A DNA stretch of 64,000 bases from Streptomyces lateritius (GCF_014649715.1 NZ_BMTO01000008.1:124001-188000); one strand, 5' to 3'; shown: positions 1 through 9,000, counted from the stretch's first letter. A program made the numbers and translations. The notes: generated by a model from the sequence alone, not told the origin.

Positions 1-1
1 C

Positions 2-820
2 TCCAAGGAAGCCGTCCTCGTGGCCGCCGAGCACACCGCCCTCGGAGACCGGACCGTCGCCCCCGCCGGGGCCGGCTGGACCGTCCTCGTCGCGGGCCTG
101 CTCACCGCGCTCCTCACCGCCGCCTACGCGATGCGTCTCTGGCTGCTCGCCTTCCGTGGCCGGGGCGCCGAAGCCCCCGACCACGGCCGTCAGCCGCTCG
201 CCATGACCACCGTCCTGTGGGTGCTCGCCGTCCCCTCCCTCGGCTTCGGGCTGAGCGTCACCTACCTCGACGACTGGTTCGACGGCCACGCCCTCACCCC
301 GACCGTCACGACCGCCGTCCTCGGCACCGGCATCGCCGTCGTCGGCGCCCTGGTCACCTACGCGGTCTGGCAGCGCACCCGCGCCCTCGCGGCCCGCACC
401 CCGCTCGGCGCCGTCGCCGCCCACCCCGAGGGCGGCGCCGGTCTCGTCGAGGCCGAGGCCATCGCCGGCCACGCCCCCGCCTACGGCGACATCGCCTCGG
501 CTCCGGACCCGGCCGACCCCGGCCGTGTCCTCCTCGGACCCCTGCACCGCCACGCGGCAACCGGCTTCCACCTGGACGCCGTCTACCGGACGCTGTTCGT
601 CCGCCCCGTCCAGGCCGGAGCCTCCCTGGTCCGCTTCCTGGACCGCGAGGTCGTCGACACCTACGTCCGCGGTGCGGGCACCGGCACCAACTGGCTGGGG
701 TGGCTCGTCCGCCGAGCCCAGACCGGCAACGTGCAGACCTACCTCAGCGCCCTGCTGGCCGGCTCCGTCGTCCTGGCGATCGCCGCCGTCGTCCTCGCCA
801 ACGTCGCCGCCGGAGCGTGA
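2..820 (+). CDS. nuoL: NADH-quinone oxidoreductase subunit L, C-terminal part (partial at window edge)
   Basis: The reading frame is open from base 2 and has no start in the window, so this is the 3' end of a longer gene. The visible 272 residues contain transmembrane stretches and, near the end, the long polar segment followed by a final hydrophobic helix (about the last 25 residues) seen at the C-terminus of NuoL. NuoL is an antiporter-like proton-pumping subunit of respiratory complex I in the cytoplasmic membrane. The stop lies 3 bases before nuoM, and nuoN follows, which is the standard nuoLMN order. The identification rests mainly on this order. Confidence 0.9.
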   Translation, partial: SKEAVLVAAEHTALGDRTVAPAGAGWTVLVAGLLTALLTAAYAMRLWLLAFRGRGAEAPDHGRQPLAMTTVLWVLAVPSLGFGLSVTYLDDWFDGHALTPTVTTAVLGTGIAVVGALVTYAVWQRTRALAARTPLGAVAAHPEGGAGLVEAEAIAGHAPAYGDIASAPDPADPGRVLLGPLHRHAATGFHLDAVYRTLFVRPVQAGASLVRFLDREVVDTYVRGAGTGTNWLGWLVRRAQTGNVQTYLSALLAGSVVLAIAAVVLANVAAGA

Positions 821-823
821 GCC

Positions 824-2401
824 GTGATCGATATCAGCGAATCCGTGATGCAGTTCCTTCTCGCGTTGATCGTCGTCGGGCCGCTCCTCGGCGCCGCCGC
901 CGCTCTCCTCCCCGCCCCGCCCGGACTGAAGGGGAAGTCGCCCGACCAGGCCGTGCTCCGCCACGGCGTGACCGTCACCGGCGCGATCCTCGTCGCCGCG
1001 ATCGTCCTCGCGCTCGGCTTCGACCACGCCCAGCCGTCGAAGATGCAGGCGAGCACGGACATCACGTGGATCCCCGCACTCGACGTGCGCATCCACCTCG
1101 GCGTCGACGGCATTTCCCTCCCCCTCCTGGTCCTGACCGCGCTGCTGACCTTCCTCTGCGCGCTCCACAGCTACTTCAAGATGCCTTCCGGCCCGTCCCC
1201 GAAGGCGTTCGTCGCCCTGCTGCTCGTCCTCGAGTCCGGCACGCTCGCCACCTTCGCCGTCCTCGACCTCGTCCTGTTCTTCCTGGCCTTCGAGATGGTC
1301 CTCATCCCGATGTACTTCCTCATCGCCCGCTGGGGCGGCGAGGGCAGGCAGGCAGCCGCCTGGAAGTTCATCCTCTTCACGCTGCTCGGTTCGGTCGTCA
1401 TGCTGCTCGGCCTGCTCCTCATCGGCCTGAAGGCGGGCACGTTCGACATGGTGGCACTGGCCACTGACAACGGCCGCGGACTGACCACATCCGTGCAGGT
1501 CATCGCCGTTCTCGCGATCGGGATCGGGCTCGCCGTGAAGACCCCGATGTGGCCGCTGCACAGCTGGCTCCCGGACGCCCACACCGCCGCCCCGACCGTC
1601 GGTTCGGTCCTCCTCGCCGGCGTGCTGCTGAAGATGGGCACGTACGGGTTCGTCCGCATCATCCTGCCGGTCGCCCCGGACGGCATGCGCCTCTTCGCCC
1701 CGTACCTCGCCGCCCTCGCCGTCGTCGGTATCATCTACGGATCGCTCGCCTGCCTCGCACTCGCGAAGACCGGCGGCAAGGGCGACCTCAAGCGCCTCAT
1801 CGCCTACTCCTCCGTCGGCCACATGGGCTTCGTCCTCCTCGGCATCGCGACCATGACCCCCACCGGGGTCAACGGCGCGCTCTTCGCCAACATCGCCCAC
1901 GGCCTCATCACCGGCCTCCTCTTCTTCCTCGTCGGCGCGGTCAAGGACCGGTACGGCACCGCGGACCTCGACACCCTCGCGGGCGCGACCGGCGCCGCCC
2001 TCTACGGCCGCGCCCCGCGCCTCGGCGCACTGCTCGCCTTCGCCGCCGTCGCCTCCCTCGGCCTGCCGGGCCTCGCCGGATTCTGGGGCGAGATGCTCGC
2101 CCTGTTCGGCGCCTTCGAACCGGCCGTGGGCCTCAGCCGCCCCGCCTTCCTCACCTTCACGGCCATCGGCGCCTTCGGCACCCTGCTCACCGCCGCGTAC
2201 CTCCTCGTCGTCGTCCGGCGCGTGTGCATGGGCGGCCCCCGCCCCACCGGCGAGAGCCCCATCGCCGACGTCCAGGGGTACGAGTTCGCCGCCTGGACTC
2301 CCCTCGTCGCCCTGACCGTCCTCGCCGGACTGTGGCCCGCGGTCCTCCTCGGCCTCACCGACCCGGCCGTGCAGCAGCTCCTCGCCGGAGGCAAGCAGTG
2401 A
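824..2401 (+). CDS. nuoM: NADH-quinone oxidoreductase subunit M
   Basis: This 525-residue polytopic membrane protein starts with GTG. It has the antiporter-family core: the LAFEMVLIPMYFLI segment (Glu in a membrane helix, about residues 155-168), the KTPMWPLHSWLPDAHTAAPT block (about 239-258) and the KRLIAYSSVGHMGF block (about 324-337). The lysine and glutamate residues in these blocks are the family's proton-translocation residues. Length matches other actinobacterial NuoM proteins. It is co-transcribed with nuoL upstream, and its stop overlaps the nuoN start by 4 bases, which indicates translational coupling. Confidence 0.97.
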   Translation: MIDISESVMQFLLALIVVGPLLGAAAALLPAPPGLKGKSPDQAVLRHGVTVTGAILVAAIVLALGFDHAQPSKMQASTDITWIPALDVRIHLGVDGISLPLLVLTALLTFLCALHSYFKMPSGPSPKAFVALLLVLESGTLATFAVLDLVLFFLAFEMVLIPMYFLIARWGGEGRQAAAWKFILFTLLGSVVMLLGLLLIGLKAGTFDMVALATDNGRGLTTSVQVIAVLAIGIGLAVKTPMWPLHSWLPDAHTAAPTVGSVLLAGVLLKMGTYGFVRIILPVAPDGMRLFAPYLAALAVVGIIYGSLACLALAKTGGKGDLKRLIAYSSVGHMGFVLLGIATMTPTGVNGALFANIAHGLITGLLFFLVGAVKDRYGTADLDTLAGATGAALYGRAPRLGALLAFAAVASLGLPGLAGFWGEMLALFGAFEPAVGLSRPAFLTFTAIGAFGTLLTAAYLLVVVRRVCMGGPRPTGESPIADVQGYEFAAWTPLVALTVLAGLWPAVLLGLTDPAVQQLLAGGKQ

Positions 2402-3900
2402 CCCCTACCGCCGCCAGCCTCATCCAGTCCGTCGACTGGCTCGCGATCGCGCCGCCCACCCTCACGGCCCTGGTCGCGCTGGCCGTGCTCGTCGCCGATC
2501 TCTTCGTCCCGGCGCCGCGCAAGCAGCTCCTCGGCTGGACCGCGATCGCCGGGCTCGTCGCCTCGATCGCCCTGCTCGTCCCGCTGCGCGCCGGCGACCG
2601 CTCGACCTTCTGCCTCACGACGGACCCCGCCGTGTGCAGCTACACCGCCGACCACTTCACCCTGGTCCTCCAGTTCCTGGTGCTCGGCGGGGCGCTGCTC
2701 ACCGCCCTCCTGTCGCTCGCCGACACCAAGGAGAAGCTGCCGGCGGGCGAGTACTGGTTCCTGCTGCTCTCCTCGGCCGCCGGTGCCGCGCTGCTGCCCG
2801 CCTCCCGCGACCTCGCGACCTTGGTCGTCGCCCTCGAAGTGGCCTCACTGCCCGCCTTCGCGCTGGTCGGTCTGCGCCGCGGCGACCGCCGCTCCAGCGA
2901 GGCCGCGCTGAAGTTCTTCCTCTCCTCGGTCACCGCGACCGCCGTGACCCTGCTCGGCGTCAGCTTCGTGTACGCCGCGACCGGAACCCTGCACCTCACC
3001 GAGATCGCCCAGCGCCTCGACGGCGTCCCCGGCCAGCTGGGGACCCTCGCCCGGGCGGGCGTCGCCCTCACCCTGGTCGGCTTCGCCTTCAAGACGGCCG
3101 CCGTCCCCTTCCACTTCTGGGTCCCCGACACCTACGTCGGCGCCCCGCTGCCCGTCGCCGGTTACCTCTCCGTGGTCGGCAAGGCCGTCGGTTTCACCGG
3201 CCTCATCCTGGTCACCGTCGTCGCGTTCCCCTCCTACGCGGACGTCTGGGGGCCCGCGCTCGCCGTCCTGGCGGCACTCACCATGACCGTCGGCAACGTG
3301 GCGGCCCTGCGCCAGGTCTCCACGCGCGCGTGGAGCGCGGTCAGGCTGCTCGCCTGGTCCTCCGTCGCCCAGGCCGGCTACCTCCTGGTGCCGATCGCCG
3401 CCGCCGCGTACTCCAGCGACGACCAGATCGGCGCCACCGTCGCGTACGCACTGATGTACGCCGTCGTGAACCTCGGCGCCTTCGCGGTGGTCGTGCTGGT
3501 CGCCCGAACCCACCCTGAGAACCGCGTCGAGGACTACCGCGGCCTGTACGCCACCCGGCCGCTCACCGCCCTCACCATGGGCTTCTTCCTGCTCAACCTG
3601 GCCGGTCTGCCGCCCGGCGTCATCGGCCTCTTCGCCAAGGTCACCGTCTTCTCGGCGGCGGTCGACGCGGGCCTCGGCTGGCTGGCCGTGGTCATGGGCG
3701 TCAACGTCGTGATCGGCCTCTACTACTACCTGCGGTGGACGGCGGTGCTCTTCCGGGCGCCCCGGGCCGAGGTGGACACGGCCCACGCCCGCGTGCCGGC
3801 CCCCGTCACCCTGGCGATCGTGCTGGCCGCCGTCGTCGGCGTCGTGCTGTCGGGCTACCCGCAGTTCGCGCTCCGCTTCGCCGCGAACACCCTCTTCTGA
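2398..3900 (+). CDS. nuoN: NADH-quinone oxidoreductase subunit N
   Basis: The GTG at 2398 overlaps the nuoM stop (GTGA), giving 500 residues. The protein is hydrophobic throughout. It has the antiporter-family motifs FKTAAVPFHFWVPDTYVGAP (about residues 230-249) and a following LLAWSSVAQAGYLL block. NuoN is the third antiporter-like subunit of complex I. It closes the nuo operon: the next gene is 174 bases away and has its own ribosome binding site. The frame also stays open upstream inside nuoM, but only the overlap start gives a normal NuoN N-terminus. Confidence 0.97.
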   Translation: MTPTAASLIQSVDWLAIAPPTLTALVALAVLVADLFVPAPRKQLLGWTAIAGLVASIALLVPLRAGDRSTFCLTTDPAVCSYTADHFTLVLQFLVLGGALLTALLSLADTKEKLPAGEYWFLLLSSAAGAALLPASRDLATLVVALEVASLPAFALVGLRRGDRRSSEAALKFFLSSVTATAVTLLGVSFVYAATGTLHLTEIAQRLDGVPGQLGTLARAGVALTLVGFAFKTAAVPFHFWVPDTYVGAPLPVAGYLSVVGKAVGFTGLILVTVVAFPSYADVWGPALAVLAALTMTVGNVAALRQVSTRAWSAVRLLAWSSVAQAGYLLVPIAAAAYSSDDQIGATVAYALMYAVVNLGAFAVVVLVARTHPENRVEDYRGLYATRPLTALTMGFFLLNLAGLPPGVIGLFAKVTVFSAAVDAGLGWLAVVMGVNVVIGLYYYLRWTAVLFRAPRAEVDTAHARVPAPVTLAIVLAAVVGVVLSGYPQFALRFAANTLF

Positions 3901-4074
3901 CCCACGCCCCCCAACTCACCCCTTCGGCCCACACCGCCCGCCCGCCGCCCCCGGTACGGCCCAGGGAACCCGTACCTCCCGCCTGGCGTTGACCAGTACG
4001 GGAGGTTCCACTGGACGAGTGGACACCACCACCGAGCAAAGGGTTCCCCTGCCGCACCACTTGGAGGGCGTACC

Positions 4075-4938
4075 GTGCACCGCCGGCACAACGGGCTGAG
4101 GACCGCCGTACTCCTCGGAGGGCTCTCGGCCCTCATCATCGTCATCGGCAGCTTCTTCGGACGTACCGGGCTGATCGTCGCGCTCGTCGTGGCGCTCGGC
4201 ACCAACGCGTACGCCTACTGGAACAGCGACAAGCTGGCCCTGCGCGCCATGCGGGCCCGCCCGGTCAGCGAGTTCGAGGCGCCCGGGCTCTACCGCTTGG
4301 TGCGTGAGCTCTCCACCCAGGCCCGCCAGCCCATGCCCCGGCTCTACATCTCGCCGACCCAGGCGCCGAACGCCTTCGCCACCGGCCGCAATCCGCGCAA
4401 CGCCGCCGTCTGCTGCACGGAGGGCATCCTGCGGCTCCTCGACGAGCGCGAACTGCGCGGGGTCATCGGCCACGAACTGAGCCACGTCTACAACCGGGAC
4501 ATCCTGATCTCCTCGGTCGCCGGAGCCCTCGCCTCCGTGATCATGTTCCTGGTCAACTTCGCCTGGCTGATCCCGGTCGGCCGTTCCAGCGACGACGACG
4601 GCCCGGGCCTGCTCGGCATGCTCCTGATCATGATCCTCGGCCCGGTCGCCGCCTCCGTCATCCAGCTGGCGATCAGCCGCTCCCGCGAGTACGAGGCGGA
4701 CGCCTCCGGCGCCCAGCTCACCGGCGACCCGCTCGCCCTCGCCAGCGCCCTGCGCAAGCTCGAAGCGGGAACCAAGCAGCTGCCGCTGCCGGCCGAGCCG
4801 AGGATCGAGACCGCCAGCCACATGATGATCGCGAACCCCTTCCGCCCGGGTCAGGGGCTGTCCAGGATGTTCTCCACGCACCCGCCGATGGCGGAGCGCA
4901 TCTCCCGACTCGAACAGATGGCAGGTCACCGACCGTGA
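4075..4938 (+). CDS. htpX: HtpX-type membrane zinc metalloprotease (M48 family)
   Basis: This 287-residue protein begins with GTG, 8 bases after a GGAGG ribosome binding site. Two N-terminal hydrophobic segments (about residues 11-27 and 32-48) precede the zinc motif HELSH (His133, Glu134, His137). A second pair of hydrophobic segments follows, then SREYEADASGA, which supplies the third (Glu) zinc ligand. M48 HtpX proteases degrade damaged membrane proteins, with the active site facing the cytoplasm. The gene overlaps the downstream YccF-like gene by 4 bases. It sits just after nuoN and has its own upstream spacer, so it is probably a separate transcription unit. Confidence 0.93.
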   Translation: MHRRHNGLRTAVLLGGLSALIIVIGSFFGRTGLIVALVVALGTNAYAYWNSDKLALRAMRARPVSEFEAPGLYRLVRELSTQARQPMPRLYISPTQAPNAFATGRNPRNAAVCCTEGILRLLDERELRGVIGHELSHVYNRDILISSVAGALASVIMFLVNFAWLIPVGRSSDDDGPGLLGMLLIMILGPVAASVIQLAISRSREYEADASGAQLTGDPLALASALRKLEAGTKQLPLPAEPRIETASHMMIANPFRPGQGLSRMFSTHPPMAERISRLEQMAGHRP

Positions 4939-5327
4939 AGACAATCCTCAACGTCATTTGGCTGATCCTGTGCGGCCTGTGGATGTTCCTCGGCTATCTG
5001 CTGGCGGGCGCCCTGCTCTGCATCACGGTCATCGGCATCCCCTTCGGCCTCGCCGCCTTCCGGATCGGCGTCTACGCCCTCTGGCCCTTCGGCTACACGG
5101 TCGTGGACCGGCGCGACGCGGGCGCCCCCTCCTGCGTCGGCAACGTGCTGTGGCTCGTGCTCGCGGGCTGGTGGCTGGCGCTCGGCCACATCGCCACCGG
5201 CATCGCGCTCTGCGTCACGATCATCGGCATCCCGCTCGGCATCGCGAACTTCAAGCTCGTCCCGGTCTCGCTCCTCCCGCTCGGCAAGGACATCGTCCCG
5301 ACGGACCAGCCGTTCATGGGACGCTGA
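4935..5327 (+). CDS. YccF domain-containing membrane protein
   Basis: This 130-residue protein overlaps htpX by 4 bases (ATGA). It contains two copies of an inner-membrane unit: WLILCGLWMFLGYLLAGALL followed by CITVIGIPFGLAAFR, and again WLVLAGWWLALGHIATGIAL followed by CVTIIGIPLGIANFK. The repeated W-L-x8-G-H/Y ... TIIGIP(L/F)G pattern is that of the YccF family, whose biochemical role is unknown. Four transmembrane helices are likely. Coupling to a membrane protease gene suggests an envelope-stress role, but this is inference. Confidence 0.85.
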   Translation: MKTILNVIWLILCGLWMFLGYLLAGALLCITVIGIPFGLAAFRIGVYALWPFGYTVVDRRDAGAPSCVGNVLWLVLAGWWLALGHIATGIALCVTIIGIPLGIANFKLVPVSLLPLGKDIVPTDQPFMGR

Positions 5328-5360
5328 AGCGCCGTCCGGCGCTGAAAGCCGTGCGCCGGT

Positions 5361-6590
5361 TCAGCGCCGTCCCGGCGCGCGCGTGACGGCGTACGCCACC
5401 ACCCCCGCCGCGAGGACCGCCGCCCCCGCGAGGACCGACGTCAGCGGCAGCGCGAAGGCGAGCACCGCGCAGCCGGCCATGCCGAGGGCGGCGAGCGGCC
5501 GGTGGGAACGGCCCAGGGTCCAGGCGGAGGCGTTGGCGATCCCGTAGTAGGCGAGGACGCCGAACGACGAGAACCCGATGGCACCCCGGACGTCCACCGT
5601 GGCCGCCACCACGGCCACCACCGCCCCCACCGCAAGCTCCGCCCGGTGGGGGATGCGGAAGCGCGGGTGGACGGCCGCGAGGCCGGACGGCAGATGCCCG
5701 TCCCGCGCCATCGCCAGGGTCGTCCGGGACACCCCGAGGATCAGCGAGAGCAGCGAGCCCAGGGCGGCGACGGCCGCCCCGGCCGTGACCACCGGGACCA
5801 GCCATCCGGCGTCCGCCGCCCGGGCCGCGTCCGCGAGGGGGGCGGGGGAGGCGGCCAGGGCTTCGGGCCCCAGGACGGCGAGGACGGAGACCGCCACCGC
5901 CGCGTAGACGACGAGCGCGATGCCGAGAGCGAGCGGGACCGCCCGGGGGATGGTCCGGGCCGGGTCGCGCACCTCCTCGCCGAGCGTCGCGATCCGCGCG
6001 TACCCCGCGAACGCGAAGAACAGCAGCCCGGCCGCCTGCAGCACCCCGCCCGCCGACACGTCGGAGCCGCCGAGCGCGAGCCTGCCGAGGTCCTGGGAAC
6101 CGGATCCGGCGGAGACCACGACGACGAGGGCCAGGACGGCGAGGACCGCGGCCACGATCACCCGGGTCAGGAGCGCCGACTTCTGCACGCCGCCGTAGTT
6201 CACCGCCGTCAGCGCCACCACGGCCGCGACCGCCACCGCGTGCGCCTGCCCCGGCCAGAGGTACGCGCCCACCGTCAGCGCCATCGCCGCGCACGAGGCC
6301 GTCTTGCCGACGACGAACGCCCAGCCGGCCAGGTACCCCCAGAACGGCCCGAGGCGTTCGCGACCGTACACATACGTGCCACCCGAGGCCGGGTGGAGGG
6401 CGGCGAGCCGTGCCGAGGCCATGGCGTTGCAGTACGCGACGATCGCGGCGACCCCGAGGGCGGGCAGCAGCCCCGCGCCGGCGGCCTCCGCCGCCGGGCC
6501 GAGCGCGACGAAGATCCCGGCTCCCACCATCGAGCCGAGCCCGACGACGACGGCGTCGAAGACCCCCAGCGAGCGGCGCAGTTGTGTCAT
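5361..6590 (-). CDS. APC-superfamily amino acid permease
   Basis: This hydrophobic protein of 409 residues has about 12 predicted membrane spans. It begins MTQLRRSLGVFDAVVVGLGS and continues MVGAGIF, the GSMVGAGIF block that is the APC-family helix 1 signature. A further conserved block, GYARIATLGEEVRDPARTIP, is the amino acid permease motif after helix 6. It most likely imports an amino acid or amine; the substrate cannot be read from sequence. A GTG three codons upstream (6599) is an alternative start; neither has a good ribosome binding site. It faces htpX-yccF tail to tail. Confidence 0.85.
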   Translation of the reverse strand: MTQLRRSLGVFDAVVVGLGSMVGAGIFVALGPAAEAAGAGLLPALGVAAIVAYCNAMASARLAALHPASGGTYVYGRERLGPFWGYLAGWAFVVGKTASCAAMALTVGAYLWPGQAHAVAVAAVVALTAVNYGGVQKSALLTRVIVAAVLAVLALVVVVSAGSGSQDLGRLALGGSDVSAGGVLQAAGLLFFAFAGYARIATLGEEVRDPARTIPRAVPLALGIALVVYAAVAVSVLAVLGPEALAASPAPLADAARAADAGWLVPVVTAGAAVAALGSLLSLILGVSRTTLAMARDGHLPSGLAAVHPRFRIPHRAELAVGAVVAVVAATVDVRGAIGFSSFGVLAYYGIANASAWTLGRSHRPLAALGMAGCAVLAFALPLTSVLAGAAVLAAGVVAYAVTRAPGRR

Positions 6591-6648
6591 GGGCCGCACA
6601 TTAGTTCAGCCCGGCAACCACCCGGGGGTGCCGGGCGTCCTCCCCGGC

Positions 6649-6918
6649 ATGAGCATCATCAGCTGGATCGTTCTCGGACTGCTCGCGGGCGTCGTCGCCA
6701 AGGTCCTGCTGCCCGGCAGGGACCCGGGCGGCCTCATCGGCACGACCCTGATCGGTGTCACGGGCGCCTTCGTCGGCGGCTGGATCTCCGCACGCTTCCT
6801 GGACCGCCCGGTCACGACACAGTTCTACGACGGTGCCACCTGGCTCTCGGCCATCGGCGGAGCGCTGGTCCTGCTGATCGCGTACCGGATCCTCTTCGGC
6901 CACTCGCGCTCGCGCTAG
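6649..6918 (+). CDS. GlsB/YeaQ/YmgE family small membrane protein
   Basis: The ATG at 6649 gives 89 residues. Three hydrophobic segments carry the family signature: WIVLGLLAGVVAKVLLPGRD near the N-terminus, a glycine-rich GTTLIGVTGAFVGGWI, and a final ALVLLIAYRILF span. Members of this family (transglycosylase-associated/GlsB type) are membrane proteins often linked to stress, but no defined activity is known. The frame is open far upstream, but that part overlaps the oppositely oriented permease gene and is not protein-like. A GTG at 6628 is an alternative start. Confidence 0.85.
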   Translation: MSIISWIVLGLLAGVVAKVLLPGRDPGGLIGTTLIGVTGAFVGGWISARFLDRPVTTQFYDGATWLSAIGGALVLLIAYRILFGHSRSR

Positions 6919-6919
6919 A

Positions 6920-6977
6920 CCGTGTCCGGAAAGTAGCGCCCTCTGCCCGCGGGCCAGGCGGGACCTTACGGACACGG
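6920..6977. terminator. Inverted repeat between convergent genes (bidirectional terminator or element relic)
   Basis: CCGTGTCCG at 6920-6928 is repeated in inverse orientation at 6969-6977. The bases just inside also match imperfectly (GAAAGTAGCGCC against TAAGGTCCCGCC on the other strand). It lies two bases after the GlsB-type gene and 15 bases before the end of alkB, which read towards each other. A terminator is the simplest reading. The long imperfect ends would also fit a tiny insertion-sequence relic. Confidence 0.45.
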
Positions 6978-6991
6978 CCTGGCGCCCCGGA

Positions 6992-7639
6992 TCAGAGCCC
7001 GGTCTGACGCAGGGTGATGTTGAGCCGCCCGGTGAGCCCGAGCGCCGGATCGGCCGTCCCCGGGTAGACCTTCGGCACCCCGTGGTACGCGAAGCGCGAG
7101 GGGCCTCCGAAGACGAAGAGGTCCCCGGACCACAACTCCACGTCCGCGTACGGCTTTCCACGGGTCTCGGTGTTCCCGAACCGGAAGACGCAACGGTCGC
7201 CGAGGCTCAACGACACTACCGGCGCACCGGACCGTTCCTCCTTGTCCTGGTGCATGCCCATCCGGGCGTCCGCGTCGTAGAAGTTGACCAGCGCGGTGTC
7301 GGGCGCGAAGCCGCCGTCGTCCCCGTACGCCTCGGCGACCGCCCGCCGCCCCAACGCGGCGAGCCATTCGGGCAGTTCGACACCCACCTCGTCGAGGTAG
7401 CGGTACGGCTCCCACCGCCGGCCCAGACAGAGCGACCGCACGGACATCACCCCGCCGCCCGGCAGCACGGTGTGCCGGTACGGAAAGGGCCCGCGCCCCC
7501 ACTCCCGGCAGGCGGCGACCAACTCCCGCTGCCGCTCGGGCGGAAGCCAGCCGGGCACGTGCACCGCGCCCGGCGCGAGGACGGCCCGCTCGCGCGGGAA
7601 CAGCCCGTCCGAAACCCCGTCCGGCAGCCCCTCGGTCAC
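6992..7639 (-). CDS. alkB: AlkB-family 2-oxoglutarate/Fe(II) dioxygenase
   Basis: This 215-residue protein has the full AlkB active site. The iron ligands are His130 and Asp132 (in GMHQDKEE) and His186 (in FAYHGVPK); the 2-oxoglutarate-binding arginine block is GRLNITLRQTG (Arg205 and Arg211). AlkB enzymes oxidatively remove 1-methyladenine and 3-methylcytosine lesions from DNA. The start overlaps the stop of the upstream ogt-like gene by 4 bases, so the two direct-reversal repair enzymes are translationally coupled. Confidence 0.95.
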   Translation of the reverse strand: MTEGLPDGVSDGLFPRERAVLAPGAVHVPGWLPPERQRELVAACREWGRGPFPYRHTVLPGGGVMSVRSLCLGRRWEPYRYLDEVGVELPEWLAALGRRAVAEAYGDDGGFAPDTALVNFYDADARMGMHQDKEERSGAPVVSLSLGDRCVFRFGNTETRGKPYADVELWSGDLFVFGGPSRFAYHGVPKVYPGTADPALGLTGRLNITLRQTGL

Positions 7640-8145
7640 ACGTGCGCACCCTCGAGCCCGAGGAGCCGCTCCTTGCGCTCCAGACCGGCCGCGTACCCGC
7701 GCAGGCTGCCGTCCGCCCCGACGACCCGGTGGCAGGGCCGCACCACGAGCAGCGGATTGCGCCCGATCGCGGTGCCGACGGCCCGCACCCCGGCCCCGGA
7801 GGACCCCACCCGCCGGGCGATGTCCCCGTACGAGACGGTGGAGCCGTACGGGATGTCCTCCAGGGCCCGCCAGACGCGCCGCTGGAAGTCCGTCCCGCCG
7901 GCCGCGTACGCGATGTCGAAGCGGTCCCGGCGGCCGGCGAAGTACTCGGCCAGCTGCGCGGTGATCGCCTCGAACGCCTCGGGCGCCCGCCGCCAGCCGT
8001 CCTGGACGGTGACGGCGCCCTTCTGCCCCGGCAGCGAGAGCGAGGCGAGCTCCGTGACCCCGGCACCGCCCTCGGCGACCCGCCCGACCAGCAGCATCTC
8101 GCCCAGCGGCCCGTCGATGTACGCGTACACGGTCTGCTGCGTCAT
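7636..8145 (-). CDS. ogt: Methylated-DNA--[protein]-cysteine S-methyltransferase
   Basis: From the ATG at 8145, 8 bases after a GGAGAGG ribosome binding site, the protein has 169 residues. It carries the acceptor-cysteine motif PCHRVV (Cys138) preceded by the GRNPLLVVR block. Its helix-turn-helix-like DNA-binding segment (about 105-125) includes SYGDIARRVGS. The enzyme irreversibly transfers the methyl group from O6-methylguanine to its own cysteine. A GTG seven codons upstream (8166) is possible but overlaps the ribosome binding site. alkB follows with a 4-base overlap, and there is no Ada regulator next to it. Confidence 0.94.
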   Translation of the reverse strand: MTQQTVYAYIDGPLGEMLLVGRVAEGGAGVTELASLSLPGQKGAVTVQDGWRRAPEAFEAITAQLAEYFAGRRDRFDIAYAAGGTDFQRRVWRALEDIPYGSTVSYGDIARRVGSSGAGVRAVGTAIGRNPLLVVRPCHRVVGADGSLRGYAAGLERKERLLGLEGAHV

Positions 8146-8240
8146 GGCTCGTTCCTCTCCTCGCACGCTCGATCGCCCGGTCCGGCGTCCAGTGTGCGAG
8201 GCGGTGCCGGCGCGCGGCTGGCGGTTTTCGGACGCGACGG

Positions 8241-8729
8241 TCAGCGGTAGTTCACGAACTGGATCGCGAAGTCGAAGTCCTTGCCCTTGAGCAGCTGCTG
8301 CACGGCCTGCAGGTCGTCCCGGCTCTTCGAGCTGACCCGCAGCTCGTCGCCCTGCACCTGTGCCTTGACACCCTTGGGGCCCTCGTCGCGGATGACCTTC
8401 GCGACCTTCTTGGCGTTCTCCTGGGAGATGCCCTCCTCGATCGTGGCGAAGATCTTGTACTCCTTGCCGGACAGCTGCGGCTCGCCCGCGTCCAGCGACT
8501 TCAGCGAGATCCCGCGCTTGATCAGCTTGGTCTCGAAGATGTCGAGGATCGCCTTCACGCGCTCCTCGCCGTTGGCCTGCATCAGGATCTTCTCGCCCTG
8601 CCAGGAGATCGAGGCGTCGGTGCCCTTGAAGTCGTAACGCTGCGAGATCTCCTTCGCGGCCTGGTTGAGGGCGTTGTCGACCTCCTGCCGCTCGACCTTG
8701 GAGACGATGTCGAAACTGGAGTCGGCCAT
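8241..8729 (-). CDS. YajQ family nucleotide-binding protein
   Basis: This 162-residue protein begins MADSSFDIVSKVERQEVDNA, the conserved N-terminus of the YajQ (UPF0234) family, and ends with the conserved FDFAIQFVNYR. The family fold is a duplicated ferredoxin-like domain; some members bind cyclic di-GMP and act as transcription co-regulators. No membrane segment is present. The gene stands alone, with the tRNA-Tyr gene divergent to its right. Confidence 0.95.
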   Translation of the reverse strand: MADSSFDIVSKVERQEVDNALNQAAKEISQRYDFKGTDASISWQGEKILMQANGEERVKAILDIFETKLIKRGISLKSLDAGEPQLSGKEYKIFATIEEGISQENAKKVAKVIRDEGPKGVKAQVQGDELRVSSKSRDDLQAVQQLLKGKDFDFAIQFVNYR

Positions 8730-8909
8730 GACGTGTGGCTCCTTGCGTCGAATGCGTTGCGGTTGCGTTGGCTACAGCGCAAGCCTAGTCATCCGCGACC
8801 ACCCGATCCGCTGATCAATCCGGTGGCGGAGCACCCCTGGGCATCAGGTATCGTTTACGTCGTTGCCACGGAGCGCCGCCGAAAAGCGGCTCCGAGCAGC
8901 GACATCCCA

Positions 8910-8992
8910 TGGCGGTGTGCCCGAGTGGCCAATGGGAGCGGACTGTAAATCCGTCGGCTTAGCCTACCCAGGTTCGAATCCTGGCGCCGCCA
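8910..8992 (+). tRNA. tRNA-Tyr (GTA)
   Basis: The acceptor stem pairs GGCGGTG (8910-8916) with CGCCGCC (8985-8991), and the discriminator A is at 8992. The anticodon GTA is at 8945-8947 in the loop CTGTAAA. The long variable arm (GGCTTAGCC region) is the class II form expected of bacterial tRNA-Tyr. The T loop is TTCGAAT. CCA is not encoded. A strong terminator follows within 10 bases. Confidence 0.97.
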
Positions 8993-9000
8993 CGCGATAG

